DNA from: Vicia villosa
Lineage: Eukaryota; Streptophyta; Magnoliopsida; Fabales; Fabaceae
Length of the DNA: 64,000 nt
Assembly: GCF_029867415.1 (NCBI RefSeq)
Contig: NC_081185.1
Location: 45,702,766-45,766,765 of the forward strand
Direction of reading: 5' to 3'
Positions 48,058-57,667 of the stretch are shown one piece after another (position 1 is the stretch's first letter; every line of letters begins with the position of its first letter). The position numbers were made by a program, and so were the translations under genes. The notes below the pieces were generated by a model. It saw only the letters and a list, made by a program, of their open reading frames with translations. It was not told where the DNA came from and did no database searches.

Positions 48058-49935
48058 ATGTCTAGTCCACCTTCACCTAGAACAACAGCTTTAACTGTTC
48101 AAATCGCAGCCATGTGTGACAATTTTGAAAGGTTGTTAAGAGAACAAGGTGAACAGTTTCAACAAAGAATTGATGAGTTGGAAAAGAGGCCCCAAAATTT
48201 TAATGATGGTAGTGGTGATGAGGATGAAAGAAGGCGTAGAAGGAGACAAGGGGGAGATAATTTGAGGGGCATAAAAATTAAAGTTCCATCTTTTGTTGGG
48301 AAGAGTGACCCAGAGGCATATCTAGAATGGGAGACTAAAATGGAACAAATTTTTAATTGTAACAATTATTCTAATCTTGAAAAAGTGCAGGTTACTTCTA
48401 TTGAGTTCAAGGAGTATGCCTTAGTTTGGTGGGATCAATTGATCAAAGATAGAAGGAGGTATGCAGAACGACCAATTGATACTTGGGAAGAAATGAAAAT
48501 AATCATGAGGAGAAGGTTTTTTCCTTCCTATTATCATAGGGAATTGCACAACAAATTGCAAAGACTCACTCAAGGTTCTAAAAGTGTTGAAGAATATTTC
48601 AAGGAGATGGAAGTTCTCAAAATTAGAGCTAATGTAGAGGAGGACGATGAAGCAACTATGGCTAGGTTTCTCCATGGTCTAAATCATGACATTAGTGACA
48701 TAGTGGAACTTCATCACTATGTTGAAATGGATGAATTGGTACACCAAGCTATCAAAGTGGAACAACAACTCAAAAGAAAAATCCAAGCAAGGAGAAATTC
48801 CACCACTTTCAATTCTCAAAGTTGGAAGGACAAAACAAAGAAGGAGGGTGCTTCATCATCTAAGGAAGCCACGATTGAAAACAAAGGTAAAACTAATACA
48901 CCTTCTTCTTCAAGTGTTTCAACTAACAAAAGTGTTAAGTGTTTTAAGTGTCAAGGCCAAGGACATATCACATCTCAATGTCCAACAAAGAGAACTATGC
49001 TTATGGAAGAAAATGAAGAAATTGTTGAAGAGGAAGATGGTAATTATGATGAGGAGTTTGAAGAAGAAATACCTAGTGGAGATTTACTCATGGTGAGAAG
49101 AATGTTGGGAAGCCAAATCAAGGAGGAGGATACAAGTCAAAGAGAAAACCTTTTTCACACAAGATGCTTTGTGCAAGGAAACAATTGTTATTTAATTATT
49201 GATGGAGGGAGTTGTACAAATGTTGCTAGCACGCGTTTGGTTTCTAAACTAAATTTGGAAACAAAACCTCACCCTAAGCCTTACAAACTTCAATGGCTTA
49301 ATGAAAGTGTAGAAATGCTTGTTAATAAACAAGTCGAGGTCTGTTTTAAAATTGGAAAAAATGAGGATGTAGTGTTGTGTGATGTAGTACCAATGGAAGC
49401 TAGTCATTTGTTATTAGGTAGGCCTTGGCAATTTGACAGAAAAGCCAATCATGATGGGTACTCCAATAAGTACTCTTTTATGTATCATGGTCAAAAGATC
49501 AATCTTGTACCATTAAATCCTAGTGAGGTGAGAGAAGATCAAAAGAAAATGAGAGAAAAAAATGAGCAAGAAAGAAAAGAAAAAGAAAAGAATGAAAAAG
49601 AAAAACAAAAACAAAAACAAAAGAAAAAAAATGACAAAAACAAGAATGATGAAAAGAAAGAGATTTTGATTGCAAAAAAAGGAGAGGTTAAGAATGCAAT
49701 TGTTTCACAACAGCCCCTATATTTGCTATTTTGCAAAGAGGTGGCGTTGCTAGCTAACACTCCTAACACACAAAATTTGCCTAGTTGTGTTGAAACTCTT
49801 GTGCAGGAATTTGAAGACATGTTTCTAAAAGAGGTACCAAGTGGTTTATCACCTTTAAGAGGAATTGAGCATCACATTGATCTCAATCCGGGAGCGTCCT
49901 TGCCTAATAGGCCAGCTTACCGAAGCAATCCATAA
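48058..49935 (+). pseudogene. Element C Gag-protease and start of RT
   Basis: 625 codons from MSSPPSPRTTAL: coiled-coil segment (FERLLREQGEQFQQRIDELE), Arg-rich patch, Gag core (VPSFVGKSDPEAYLEWETKM, VEEYFKEMEVLKIRANVEED), CCHC knuckle CFKCQGQGHITSQC, and protease IIDGGSCTNVASTRLVS with HLLLGRPWQFDR. A strongly charged Lys/Glu/Gln linker precedes the RT N-terminus (GIEHHIDLNPGASLPNRPAY). It ends at a TAA (49933-49935), after which the same frame continues to the element S insertion at 50000 and beyond. This TAA, and not a true gag stop, is the first of three nonsense codons. Confidence 0.88.
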
Positions 49936-50000
49936 CAAACTCAAGAAATACAAAGACAAGTGGCTGAATTTGTAAGTAAAGGATGGGTAAAAGAAAGTCT
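49936..50000 (+). pseudogene. Element C RT fragment left of element S
   Basis: Reads QTQEIQRQVAEFVSKGWVKE in frame up to the AGTCT duplicated by element S. The RT frame resumes at 57668. Confidence 0.8.
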
Positions 50001-51478
50001 TGTTAGACGCTGGCCTAAAGATCTAGAGGGGGGGTGAATAGATCTCACTAAGTTTTTAAGGATTTTTCTACTGACTCGAGCGAAAGCGGTTCTGAATCGA
50101 CTTGCGTCTATTCTGGACCGCTATTGCAAAGGTCGTATGTGTTTCAAAACCAAAGAGTAAGTGGAATTGATGGTGAAGTAATATGATAGCTAAACAATAC
50201 GTTTTACAACTGAAAACCAATTAACTTCTAGATTGACAATTTTGATTTGCAATGCAGTAAGATTGGATTAAGCAAAAACACAAACACTTGGTGATACGTT
50301 CAAATTGATAGTGATTCAAGTTGTGGTGAATTGTGATGTTTGTGCAGAACTTTAATTCACAATTTTAACACTTGAATCGTTGATCAATTTTGCACTTATA
50401 ACCAATTATGAACAGAAAGTAAAAGAGAAAGTAAAAGCGACAAGAACACGATATTTGTTTAGGCAGTTCTTCGATCGTCCTCGCTACGACTACGTCTGCC
50501 CCCAATTCCAAATTGAAATTGGGTAATCTTTCATTAATGTTGAAAGTAGTATATACAAAGAAGATAACAAAGCGATAAACGATAAACCAATTATGTCGAT
50601 CCTTTGAATCTTCTTCCCCCTTAATCTTGAGCCAGATCAAGGTTATCCAAGAGCTTCACTTTGATTCCCTTCTGCAGTGTCTTGATTCCTTGAACTCCCC
50701 GTTCCTCAATCGTTACACTCAGCCGAATCCTCAATGAACGCCTCTTGATAAAAACCCCCAAGAACCACCCGTCGTGGAGGACAAAACCCGCAGATTTTAT
50801 TCACCAACAAACCCCACAAACCTTCACCCACTAGGAATCTTCAATTCCGTTCCATGGACGTTATCGAACTCATCACTAACCCGCAACGCAAGAATGATTA
50901 TGTGTAATTGTGTTGGAGATGATGAAGAACGAAGATGAGAAGCGTTTGTGTATCTTTCAGTCGTTGGTGTTGCTTGAATAATTACCCTTGTACAATATAT
51001 ATGATTGCATAACGGTTAGAACCAAGAAAAACTGATTTTTGAACTTTCTTGATCAGTTAGGTCGACCACTTGTAGTGCTTAGGTCGACCTAACAGAGCTT
51101 GCAGAATTTTGCTCCCAGTTAGGTCGACCTGTTGAAGGAGTAGGTCGACCAGAATCTTCTTCTGATGCATTCTGGGGACATTTTCACAGATTAGGTCGAC
51201 CTAGTTGATGTGTAGGTCGACCTAACATGCTGGTATGTAGAATTCATCAATTTAGGTCGACCTGGGTTGATGGTAGGTCGACCTAACTGCTGTTTTTCTG
51301 CATTCTTCTTGTTTTGCTTGTGTTGAGGCAACCTATAAACATATAAACATAATGGGTTGACCTATGAATGATCAATGCTTGTTTTTCTTTAAATTTTCTG
51401 CTTCCGTCTTGTTGTTTGAATGCTTATTTGAGTTTGCCATGAATCAAAAACATCTTTGAGTGTAATCTTGTATTCACA
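50001..51478 (-). repeat. Element S 3' LTR
   Basis: 1478 bp. On the - strand eight GGTCGACC palindromes (51060-51283) lie upstream of a TATA-like CATATATATTG (50993-51003), so they fall in U3. Confidence 0.96.
51060..51283. promoter_or_regulatory. Cluster of eight paired GGTCGACC palindromes, 3' LTR
   Basis: Perfect GGTCGACC at 51060, 51082, 51122, 51143, 51194, 51215, 51255 and 51276, in four pairs. Within-pair start spacing is 22, 21, 21 and 21 bp; between pairs it is 40, 51 and 40 bp. Most sites are extended as TAGGTCGACCTA. The spacer sequences differ, so the site and the two-helical-turn spacing are what is conserved. This would suit cooperative binding of a dimeric DNA-binding protein; no known factor is assigned. 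Confidence 0.8.
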
Positions 51479-51492
51479 TACTCCCCCTTTTT
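51479..51492 (-). other. Element S polypurine tract
   Basis: On the - strand AAAAAGGGGGAGTA directly precedes the 3' LTR. Confidence 0.9.
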
Positions 51493-51929
51493 GATGATGG
51501 CAAACCATTCGTCAACCATTCGTCTAAGCTTTGGTAGTAAATGATAAAGACTCAACAGAGCTCCCCCGTACATCCAGCATCTATCTCTCAACAGGGCAAT
51601 CTCTCACCACGGCTCCCCCGTACACTCAGCATCTATTGTATCTATCTCCCCCTTTGACAACATCAAAAAGAGAAACAAAGAGAGCAGAGTAGGAGAGAAA
51701 CACGAAAAATAAAGAGTACCGGTAGTCATAGAGATAGATAACATGTAAATGGTGAAGTCATAAGAGCTAATCATGTTTTAAAGCAAGCTAACAACATACA
51801 TAGTAGTTCAAGAGAATTATAAAAGAAAGCAGAGAGTACTACATCATATGATGTTTTTAACAACAAAACAACAAAAAAAACTTAATGTCATGAAATGCAA
51901 TGAAATGATGTTATGATAAACAATATGTC
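51493..51929 (-). other. Element S 3' untranslated region
   Basis: Non-coding stretch between ORF2 and the polypurine tract; the + strand has repeated CTCCCCCGTAC motifs near 51561-51626. No gene seen. Confidence 0.6.
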
Positions 51930-53351
51930 CTAACGCCTGCCCCTTCTTCCTCTTCCTCTTTGAAATGTATGAGGTCGATCTTCTTCAACCTGTTCCAATA
52001 AATCCAGCACAGACATGTTAAGAGTGTTGAAGCTTTGGCTTATGTTAGCATGACGATGCAATGCCGTTTCCTCAAACTGATTCTGCCTCAATATGGAGTT
52101 GGATGCAAACGTTTCAAAATCGTTCCTTTGTTCCTGAACCAAGCCGTACAAGGATTGGTATTGACGTTGTTGTTCCTCATATCTATCTTGTTGAAGCTGC
52201 TGCATTGTTTGAAATTGAAGCTGTTGAGTTTCAAAGTTCTGCTGTTGTTGAATTTGCATAGCCTCAAGCATAGATATTATGTTGGATTGATCAGGAGGAG
52301 GTGGAGCAGTGTATCCCCAAGGAACTTCTTCCTGTTGAGACGGAACATATTGCCAATTTGGATCCGTGTCATGAGCTGTGTCTTCCATGGTTTGATCCTC
52401 ATCATTTGCTATTTCTTGATCGTTTCCCTCTTCCTCATTTCCTACATTGTTTCCAAACTCCGTAGGATCATCATAGTTGTAGATAACCTTCCCTGTTCCT
52501 TTTTGAATGAGATAGTATGTTTTCCTCACAGGATTCCAATGATATCCCATAAGAGTCAAGGTGGTTTGTGAGAATTCCTGGGATTGATGTACGCGAGTGT
52601 AGTGTAAGTGATCAAGTCGCATACCAAAGTGATTGACAATTGTTTGAATGATTGAGCCATAACATAGGGCTGTAGTTTTCTGTTTGACCTCATGAAACTT
52701 AGCAGCTAGGAAGTGAGGCCAGTGTAAACGCGTTCTATTTTGCAACAGATACATGAGCACCACTTCATTTCTTTCAATTCTCGAATATCCTCCTGCCCTT
52801 GGTCGAATGATTCTTGAGATTACCCAGTTCAAGAGCCTAGGATCTCGCTTCAAATGACCAGCTGTTATTGTTTCATTTGATCTGTCAAAGACGGAAGGAT
52901 CTTTGAGGATTGACTTCATGTAGGCCTCATGGTCATAGTTTCCCGGTACATCCCCGTCTACCATACGGAGTTCATCACCAACAATTGTCAGACCAAAGAT
53001 ACTAATCCAGACCCGTTTGTCAACAACATGCGATCTAGATCCCATTTTGAAACGGAAGTTACAACCGTCTCCTTTTGTAAATCCTGCATAGAAAGCCCTA
53101 ACGGTATTTTCACAGTACGGGGTATCACATTGCAATAAGGGATGAATATTTTGATGTTCAATTAACGCAGCGACATCAGGGATATGCATGTTTTCGACAA
53201 GATTTGGATCATAAGTATATTGCTTAACAATTTTCCTTTTCATCTGCCACTTCTCAAAGTTTTCTCTACAATCAGGATGAACAAGAGCACTTACCGGTTG
53301 AGATGATGAACTGGAAGCAATTTCCTTTCCTTTTCTTGATTTTGGAGGCAT
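51930..53351 (-). CDS. Element S second protein (ORF2), 473 aa, env-like position
   Basis: Intact frame, MPPKSRKGKEIASSSSSQPV at 53351 to a stop at 51930. The N-terminal ~300 residues (FEKWQMKRKIVKQYTYDPNL, VRAFYAGFTKGDG, RVWISIFGLTIVGDEL) resemble the 'putative plant transposon protein' domain. An acidic segment follows (NDEDQTMEDTAHDTD), then a long Gln-rich probable coiled coil (QIQQQQNFETQQLQFQTMQQ) and a basic RGRGRRGRR tail. No membrane span or signal peptide is evident, so it is not a typical envelope protein. It shares the Gag strand and lies 3' of it. Paired GGTCGACC sites lie 140-340 bp upstream. Role unknown; RNA or DNA binding through the RG tail is inference. Confidence 0.85.
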   Translation of the reverse strand: MPPKSRKGKEIASSSSSQPVSALVHPDCRENFEKWQMKRKIVKQYTYDPNLVENMHIPDVAALIEHQNIHPLLQCDTPYCENTVRAFYAGFTKGDGCNFRFKMGSRSHVVDKRVWISIFGLTIVGDELRMVDGDVPGNYDHEAYMKSILKDPSVFDRSNETITAGHLKRDPRLLNWVISRIIRPRAGGYSRIERNEVVLMYLLQNRTRLHWPHFLAAKFHEVKQKTTALCYGSIIQTIVNHFGMRLDHLHYTRVHQSQEFSQTTLTLMGYHWNPVRKTYYLIQKGTGKVIYNYDDPTEFGNNVGNEEEGNDQEIANDEDQTMEDTAHDTDPNWQYVPSQQEEVPWGYTAPPPPDQSNIISMLEAMQIQQQQNFETQQLQFQTMQQLQQDRYEEQQRQYQSLYGLVQEQRNDFETFASNSILRQNQFEETALHRHANISQSFNTLNMSVLDLLEQVEEDRPHTFQRGRGRRGRR

Positions 53352-53489
53352 GGTTGGAGATGCTTTGAGTGAGAGAGGGAAGATTTTTGACAGTTTTGAG
53401 TTTGAGGAATTAGGGTTAGCCGTACCAAAAGAGATGAGAATGAGAGGGAATGCAAGAATGGAGTGTTTTGAATGAATGTTATTGGGTCG

Positions 53490-53693
53490 GGTCGACCTAA
53501 CAGACCCAAATGTGGAAAAGTTTACGCAGTAGGTCGACCTAAAGTGAAGCTGGGTCGACCTAACAGAAGTAATAACAACAAATGACCAAATTAGGTCGAC
53601 CTAAATTGTGAGTAGGTCGACGCAACTGGGCCTTTTTGGTTTTTCTAAAGAAGCTTCTTATGTAGGTCGACTCAAATACAGGGTAGGTCGACC
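53490..53693. promoter_or_regulatory. Paired GGTCGACC palindromes upstream of element S ORF2
   Basis: Sites start at 53490 (single), 53532/53553, 53594/53615 and 53665/53686, every pair spaced exactly 21 bp. 53615 (GGTCGACG) and 53665 (GGTCGACT) have one mismatch. The architecture is that of the LTR clusters but with different spacers, placed before the ORF2 start at 53351 on the - strand. No clear TATA box lies between cluster and start codon. Confidence 0.75.
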
Positions 53694-54388
53694 TAAGTTT
53701 CTTTCAATGATGAAAATGCCTTAGAAATGTTTCTATATGATGTATTTTTGTTTTGACATTTGCTTGAATGCACAACCATTGTATGTTATGAATGAAATGA
53801 TGAACATATATACATAAGTGTTTGAGAAGAGTAGATAAGAGCACATGAAGTCACTATAAGCATGTTAATTGATAGCATATTATAGCATCAATAAAATTTT
53901 TGGAAGTGAACAATAAACATGTTACCGCTTTCTCAATATGTAGGTGTTTTGTCATCATCGTGTGGAGTCTTCTTGTCAGTGTGCCATACTCCTAGATTTG
54001 ATAATGAATTGTTTTGATGGAATGTTTCACAGGTTGATTTTTGCGAAAGACTTATTTAGTATCGATTACTCGATGTTCTCCCGGATGCGGGACATAGTCC
54101 CAAACAATATTCTGCTAAGAATAAGTTTAAAATCTCTTTGCAATGCAACTTGCCAATTTGCACATCAAGTACTGCGTCCTAAGTGTTTTTCGGACTATCT
54201 GTATTTGTGATGTATCTCATACATTTGCGATGGCTAGAACACCTACATTTCTTTTGCCGAGTATGATTCTCCAAACTGTCTTCATAGATGACCTACCAAA
54301 ATTGGTATGTCTACCTATATGTGTCTTGAGCACCAGCTGTCAAGGAACTACCACCGTTCGGCGATGTCAAGACACTTTTCCTGCGAGA
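53694..54388 (-). pseudogene. Element S decayed protease trace and spacer
   Basis: Just after the gag stop, on the - strand, a short degraded stretch (about 54310-54360) can be read as FLDSWCSRHI, close to the copia protease motif (W)xLDSGCSRHM, with stops on both sides. The rest down to the GGTCGACC cluster has no recognisable domain. The pol of the ancestor was therefore lost by deletion after the start of protease. Confidence 0.5.
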
Positions 54389-56128
54389 TTAAATTAGAGT
54401 AGAAGGTCCCCAATCTTCATTGGGTCCTGGATGGTGAGTGCACAATTTGTTGCACTTAGGCAACCATTGAAATACTCCTTTACGAACTAAAATTCTCCTA
54501 AATTTGCATTTTTCAATGGTATGTCCCTTTTTGCAACAATAATGACAGGTAATATGATGAGAATATGGAGTTTTGCTAGTTGATACTTTTGGTACAAAAG
54601 TGTATTTACTATATAAAGGAGTATACGATCTTTTGAACTTGTTTGGATCAACCGCAAAAGTCACTTTTGGTTGTAGAGCCTTGTCTAACTTGGCTTTTAG
54701 ATCTCTCACTTCTTTTTGCCAAATGTGACATGTCTCACAACCAAACCATGATGTAGGATCAATTTCAACTTTGTCCTTTTGAATGTCTAGCATAGATTGT
54801 TTTAAAGCTTCCATATCCCTTTCGGTTTTCTCAACTTTTGATTCAAGATATGAAAATATTTTCTTATTTGAGGCCAAAAGTTTGAAAGCTTTAATTGCAT
54901 CTCTATGTAATTCTTCAAAAGCAAGTTTTAGTTGAGAATGAGATACCTTATCTACGAGTTCAGGTTTAAGATGACTTACAGCTTTCTTTTTCTTGTTTTG
55001 ATGAGCCATGAAACATAGGTTTGCTGATTCTTCTTCGTCGCTTGACGAGCTTTCACTAGATGAATCACTTTCCCATGCTATGTAAGCTCTTTTAGATTTG
55101 TTATGACCTTTGCTTTGGTTCTTCTCCTTTTCTTTCTTAAGGTATGGACAATCCGGTTTGTAGTGACCGGCTTTCCCACAATTGAAGCAAAGACCTTTGA
55201 TTTTTCCTTTGTTGTCGTCATCTTGTTTGAACATGTTTGATTGCTTTCTATAGTTGATCAATCCTTTGTCGGAATGTTTTGCTCCATTTTTCTTTAGATA
55301 TTTGTTGTATCTTCGCACAAACAGTCCCATTTCCTCATCATCGGAGTCTTCGTCATCACTTGTGTCACTATCCTTTGGCTCTTGTTTTGAGGTCTTGGAG
55401 CTCGAAGCTTTTAGAGCTATTGACTTCTTCTCTACCTCTTTCTCCATGTTCTTTTCTTTCTTTGTCCTCTTCTCATGCATGTCAAGGCATTTAAGATGCT
55501 GTTCATGTTCCTCTAGTTTACCAAAGAGAGTGGTAATGTCTAAAGTGTTGAGATCATTTGCTTCCTTAATTGCTGTAACTTTGGGCTGCCATTCCCTGTT
55601 CAAACACCTTAAGATTTTGTTAGTAGCAACTGCATTGGAAACAGGTCTATCAAGAGAATTTAATCGATTTTTCAGGTGAACGAATCTTTTCTGCATGCTT
55701 TCGATGGTTTCACCATCTTCCATGTGGAAAAGTTCGAACTCTTGAGTTAACGTATTGATCCTAGCTAGTTTGACATCATCCGTTCCCTCATGGGCAACTT
55801 GCAATGTGTCCCACATAGCTTTAGCTGATCTACAATGGGAAACGCGATAGTATTCATCAACTCCTAGAGCTGAGATTAGAATGTTTCTCGCTTTCCAATC
55901 GTATGCATATTTCTTTTCATCTTCAGCATTCCAAGTATCTTCTGGTTTTGGAACAACTGCACCAGCTGCATTTGTCATAGTGATCTGAAATGGACCATTG
56001 ACAATAGCTGTCCAGATGTTCCTATCAATTGCATTGATATGGACACACATACAATCCTTCCAATAGCCGTAGTTTTCTCCGTTGAAAACTGGAGCTCTAT
56101 TATGAGCCCCTTTAGGTCCAGAAGCCAT
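54389..56128 (-). CDS. Element S Gag (copia/SIRE type), 579 aa
   Basis: The start is the ATG at 56128 (MASGPKGAHNRAPVFNGENY); the frame is open upstream only through non-ATG codons overlapping the primer site. UBN2-type Gag: WKDCMCVHINAIDRNIWTAI, FELFHMEDGETIESMQKRFV, LNREWQPKVTAIKEANDLNT. It has two CCHC zinc knuckles (CFNCGKAGHYKPDC and, near the C-terminus, CHYCCKKGHTIEKC), Lys/Glu- and Ser/Asp-rich linkers and a coiled-coil segment between them. The length and double knuckle suit the SIRE/Maximus group. It is fully open and so probably still able to package element RNA if expressed. Confidence 0.9.
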   Translation of the reverse strand: MASGPKGAHNRAPVFNGENYGYWKDCMCVHINAIDRNIWTAIVNGPFQITMTNAAGAVVPKPEDTWNAEDEKKYAYDWKARNILISALGVDEYYRVSHCRSAKAMWDTLQVAHEGTDDVKLARINTLTQEFELFHMEDGETIESMQKRFVHLKNRLNSLDRPVSNAVATNKILRCLNREWQPKVTAIKEANDLNTLDITTLFGKLEEHEQHLKCLDMHEKRTKKEKNMEKEVEKKSIALKASSSKTSKQEPKDSDTSDDEDSDDEEMGLFVRRYNKYLKKNGAKHSDKGLINYRKQSNMFKQDDDNKGKIKGLCFNCGKAGHYKPDCPYLKKEKEKNQSKGHNKSKRAYIAWESDSSSESSSSDEEESANLCFMAHQNKKKKAVSHLKPELVDKVSHSQLKLAFEELHRDAIKAFKLLASNKKIFSYLESKVEKTERDMEALKQSMLDIQKDKVEIDPTSWFGCETCHIWQKEVRDLKAKLDKALQPKVTFAVDPNKFKRSYTPLYSKYTFVPKVSTSKTPYSHHITCHYCCKKGHTIEKCKFRRILVRKGVFQWLPKCNKLCTHHPGPNEDWGPSTLI

Positions 56129-56168
56129 CTTTCCAATAAGTGTTTCACGTAGCACGGAATAAACCAGA

Positions 56169-56181
56169 GCTCTTGATGCCA
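56169..56181 (-). other. Element S primer binding site
   Basis: On the - strand TGGCATCAAGAGC two bases after the 5' LTR, a variant of the initiator tRNA-Met site TGGTATCAGAGC. Confidence 0.75.
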
Positions 56182-56183
56182 CT

Positions 56184-57662
56184 TGTTAGACGCTGGCCTA
56201 AAGATCTAGAGGGGGGGGTGAATAGATCTCACTAAGTTTTTAAGGATTTTTCTACTGACTCGAGCGAAAGCGGTTCTGAATCGACTTGCGTCTATTCTGG
56301 ACCGCTATTGCAAAGGTCGTATGTGTTTCAAAACCAAAGAGTAAGTGGAATTGATGGTGAAGTAATATGATAGCTAAACAATACGTTTTACAACTGAAAA
56401 CCAATTAACTTCTAGATTGACAATTTTGATTTGCAATGCAGTAAGATTGGATTAAGCAAAAACACAAACACTTGGTGATACGTTCAAATTGATAGTGATT
56501 CAAGTTGTGGTGAATTGTGATGTTTGTGCAGAACTTTAATTCACAATTTTAACACTTGAATCGTTGATCAATTTTGCACTTATAACCAATTATGAACAGA
56601 AAGTAAAAGAGAAAGTAAAAGCGACAAGAACACGATATTTGTTTAGGCAGTTCTTCGATCGTCCTCGCTACGACTACGTCTGCCCCCAATTCCAAATTGA
56701 AATTGGGTAATCTTTCATTAATGTTGAAAGTAGTATATACAAAGAAGATAACAAAGCGATAAACGATAAACCAATTATGTCGATCCTTTGAATCTTCTTC
56801 CCCCTTAATCTTGAGCCAGATCAAGGTTATCCAAGAGCTTCACTTTGATTCCCTTCTGCAGTGTCTTGATTCCTTGAACTCCCCGTTCCTCAATCGTTAC
56901 ACTCAGCCGAATCCTCAATGAACGCCTCTTGATAAAAACCCCCAAGAACCACCCGTCGTGGAGGACAAAACCCGCAGATTTTATTCACCAACAAACCCCA
57001 CAAACCTTCACCCACTAGGAATCTTCAATTCCGTTCCATGGACGTTATCGAACTCATCACTAACCCGCAACGCAAGAATGATTATGTGTAATTGTGTTGG
57101 AGATGATGAAGAACGAAGATGAGAAGCGTTTGTGTATCTTTCAGTCGTTGGTGTTGCTTGAATAATTACCCTTGTACAATATATATGATTGCATAACGGT
57201 TAGAACCAAGAAAAACTGATTTTTGAACTTTCTTGATCAGTTAGGTCGACCACTTGTAGTGCTTAGGTCGACCTAACAGAGCTTGCAGAATTTTGCTCCC
57301 AGTTAGGTCGACCTGTTGAAGGAGTAGGTCGACCAGAATCTTCTTCTGATGCATTCTGGGGACATTTTCACAGATTAGGTCGACCTAGTTGATGTGTAGG
57401 TCGACCTAACAGGCTGGTATGTAGAATTCATCAATTTAGGTCGACCTGGGTTGATGGTAGGTCGACCTAACTGCTGTTTTTCTGCATTCTTCTTGTTTTG
57501 CTTGTGTTGAGGCAACCTATAAACATATAAACATAATGGGTTGACCTATGAATGATCAATGCTTGTTTTTCTTTAAATTTTTTGCTTCCGTCTTGTTGTT
57601 TGAATGCTTATTTGAGTTTGCCATGAATCAAAAACATCTTTGAGTGTAATCTTGTATTCACA
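56184..57662 (-). repeat. Element S 5' LTR
   Basis: 1479 bp, same as the 3' copy except one G in the run near 56213, one substitution near 57414 and one near 57581. TATA-like CATATATATTG on the - strand at 57177-57187. Confidence 0.96.
57244..57467. promoter_or_regulatory. Cluster of eight paired GGTCGACC palindromes, 5' LTR
   Basis: Same eight sites as in the 3' LTR (offset 6184), first at 57244. On the - strand they end about 57 bp upstream of the TATA-like motif, in U3, at positions about 196-419 from the LTR start. All eight cores are unchanged. Confidence 0.8.
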
Positions 57663-57667
57663 AGTCT

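Larger units (their letters stand above)
50001..57662 (-). mobile_element. Element S: young non-autonomous SIRE-like copia retrotransposon
   Basis: LTRs of 1478 bp (50001-51478) and 1479 bp (56184-57662), TGTTAGACG...TATTCACA, with AGTCT on both sides (49996-50000, 57663-57667). Primer site and polypurine tract fix the - orientation. It encodes an intact copia Gag and an intact second protein in the env-like position, with only a decayed trace of protease between them. It has no integrase, RT or RNase H. The LTRs differ by two substitutions and one G in a G-run, so insertion was very recent (tens of thousands of years at 1.3e-8 per site per year). Confidence 0.92.

Noticed and set aside
51060..51283. 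Reading the GGTCGACC repeats as part of a protein-coding repeat
   Set aside because: Stops occur in all frames, site spacing is not a constant multiple of three, and the block lies in the LTR U3.
52035..52571. 178-codon + strand frame, hydrophobic
   Set aside because: Antisense shadow of the intact ORF2 of element S; Leu/Ile richness is explained by reverse complement of Gln/Asn/Asp-rich codons.
51930..53351. Envelope protein for element S ORF2
   Set aside because: Despite the env-like position, no signal peptide or membrane span is visible; Gln-rich coiled coil and RG tail point to a soluble nucleic-acid-associated protein.
55254..55679. 141-codon + strand frame rich in Ser/Phe
   Set aside because: Antisense shadow of the Lys/Glu-rich linker of element S Gag.
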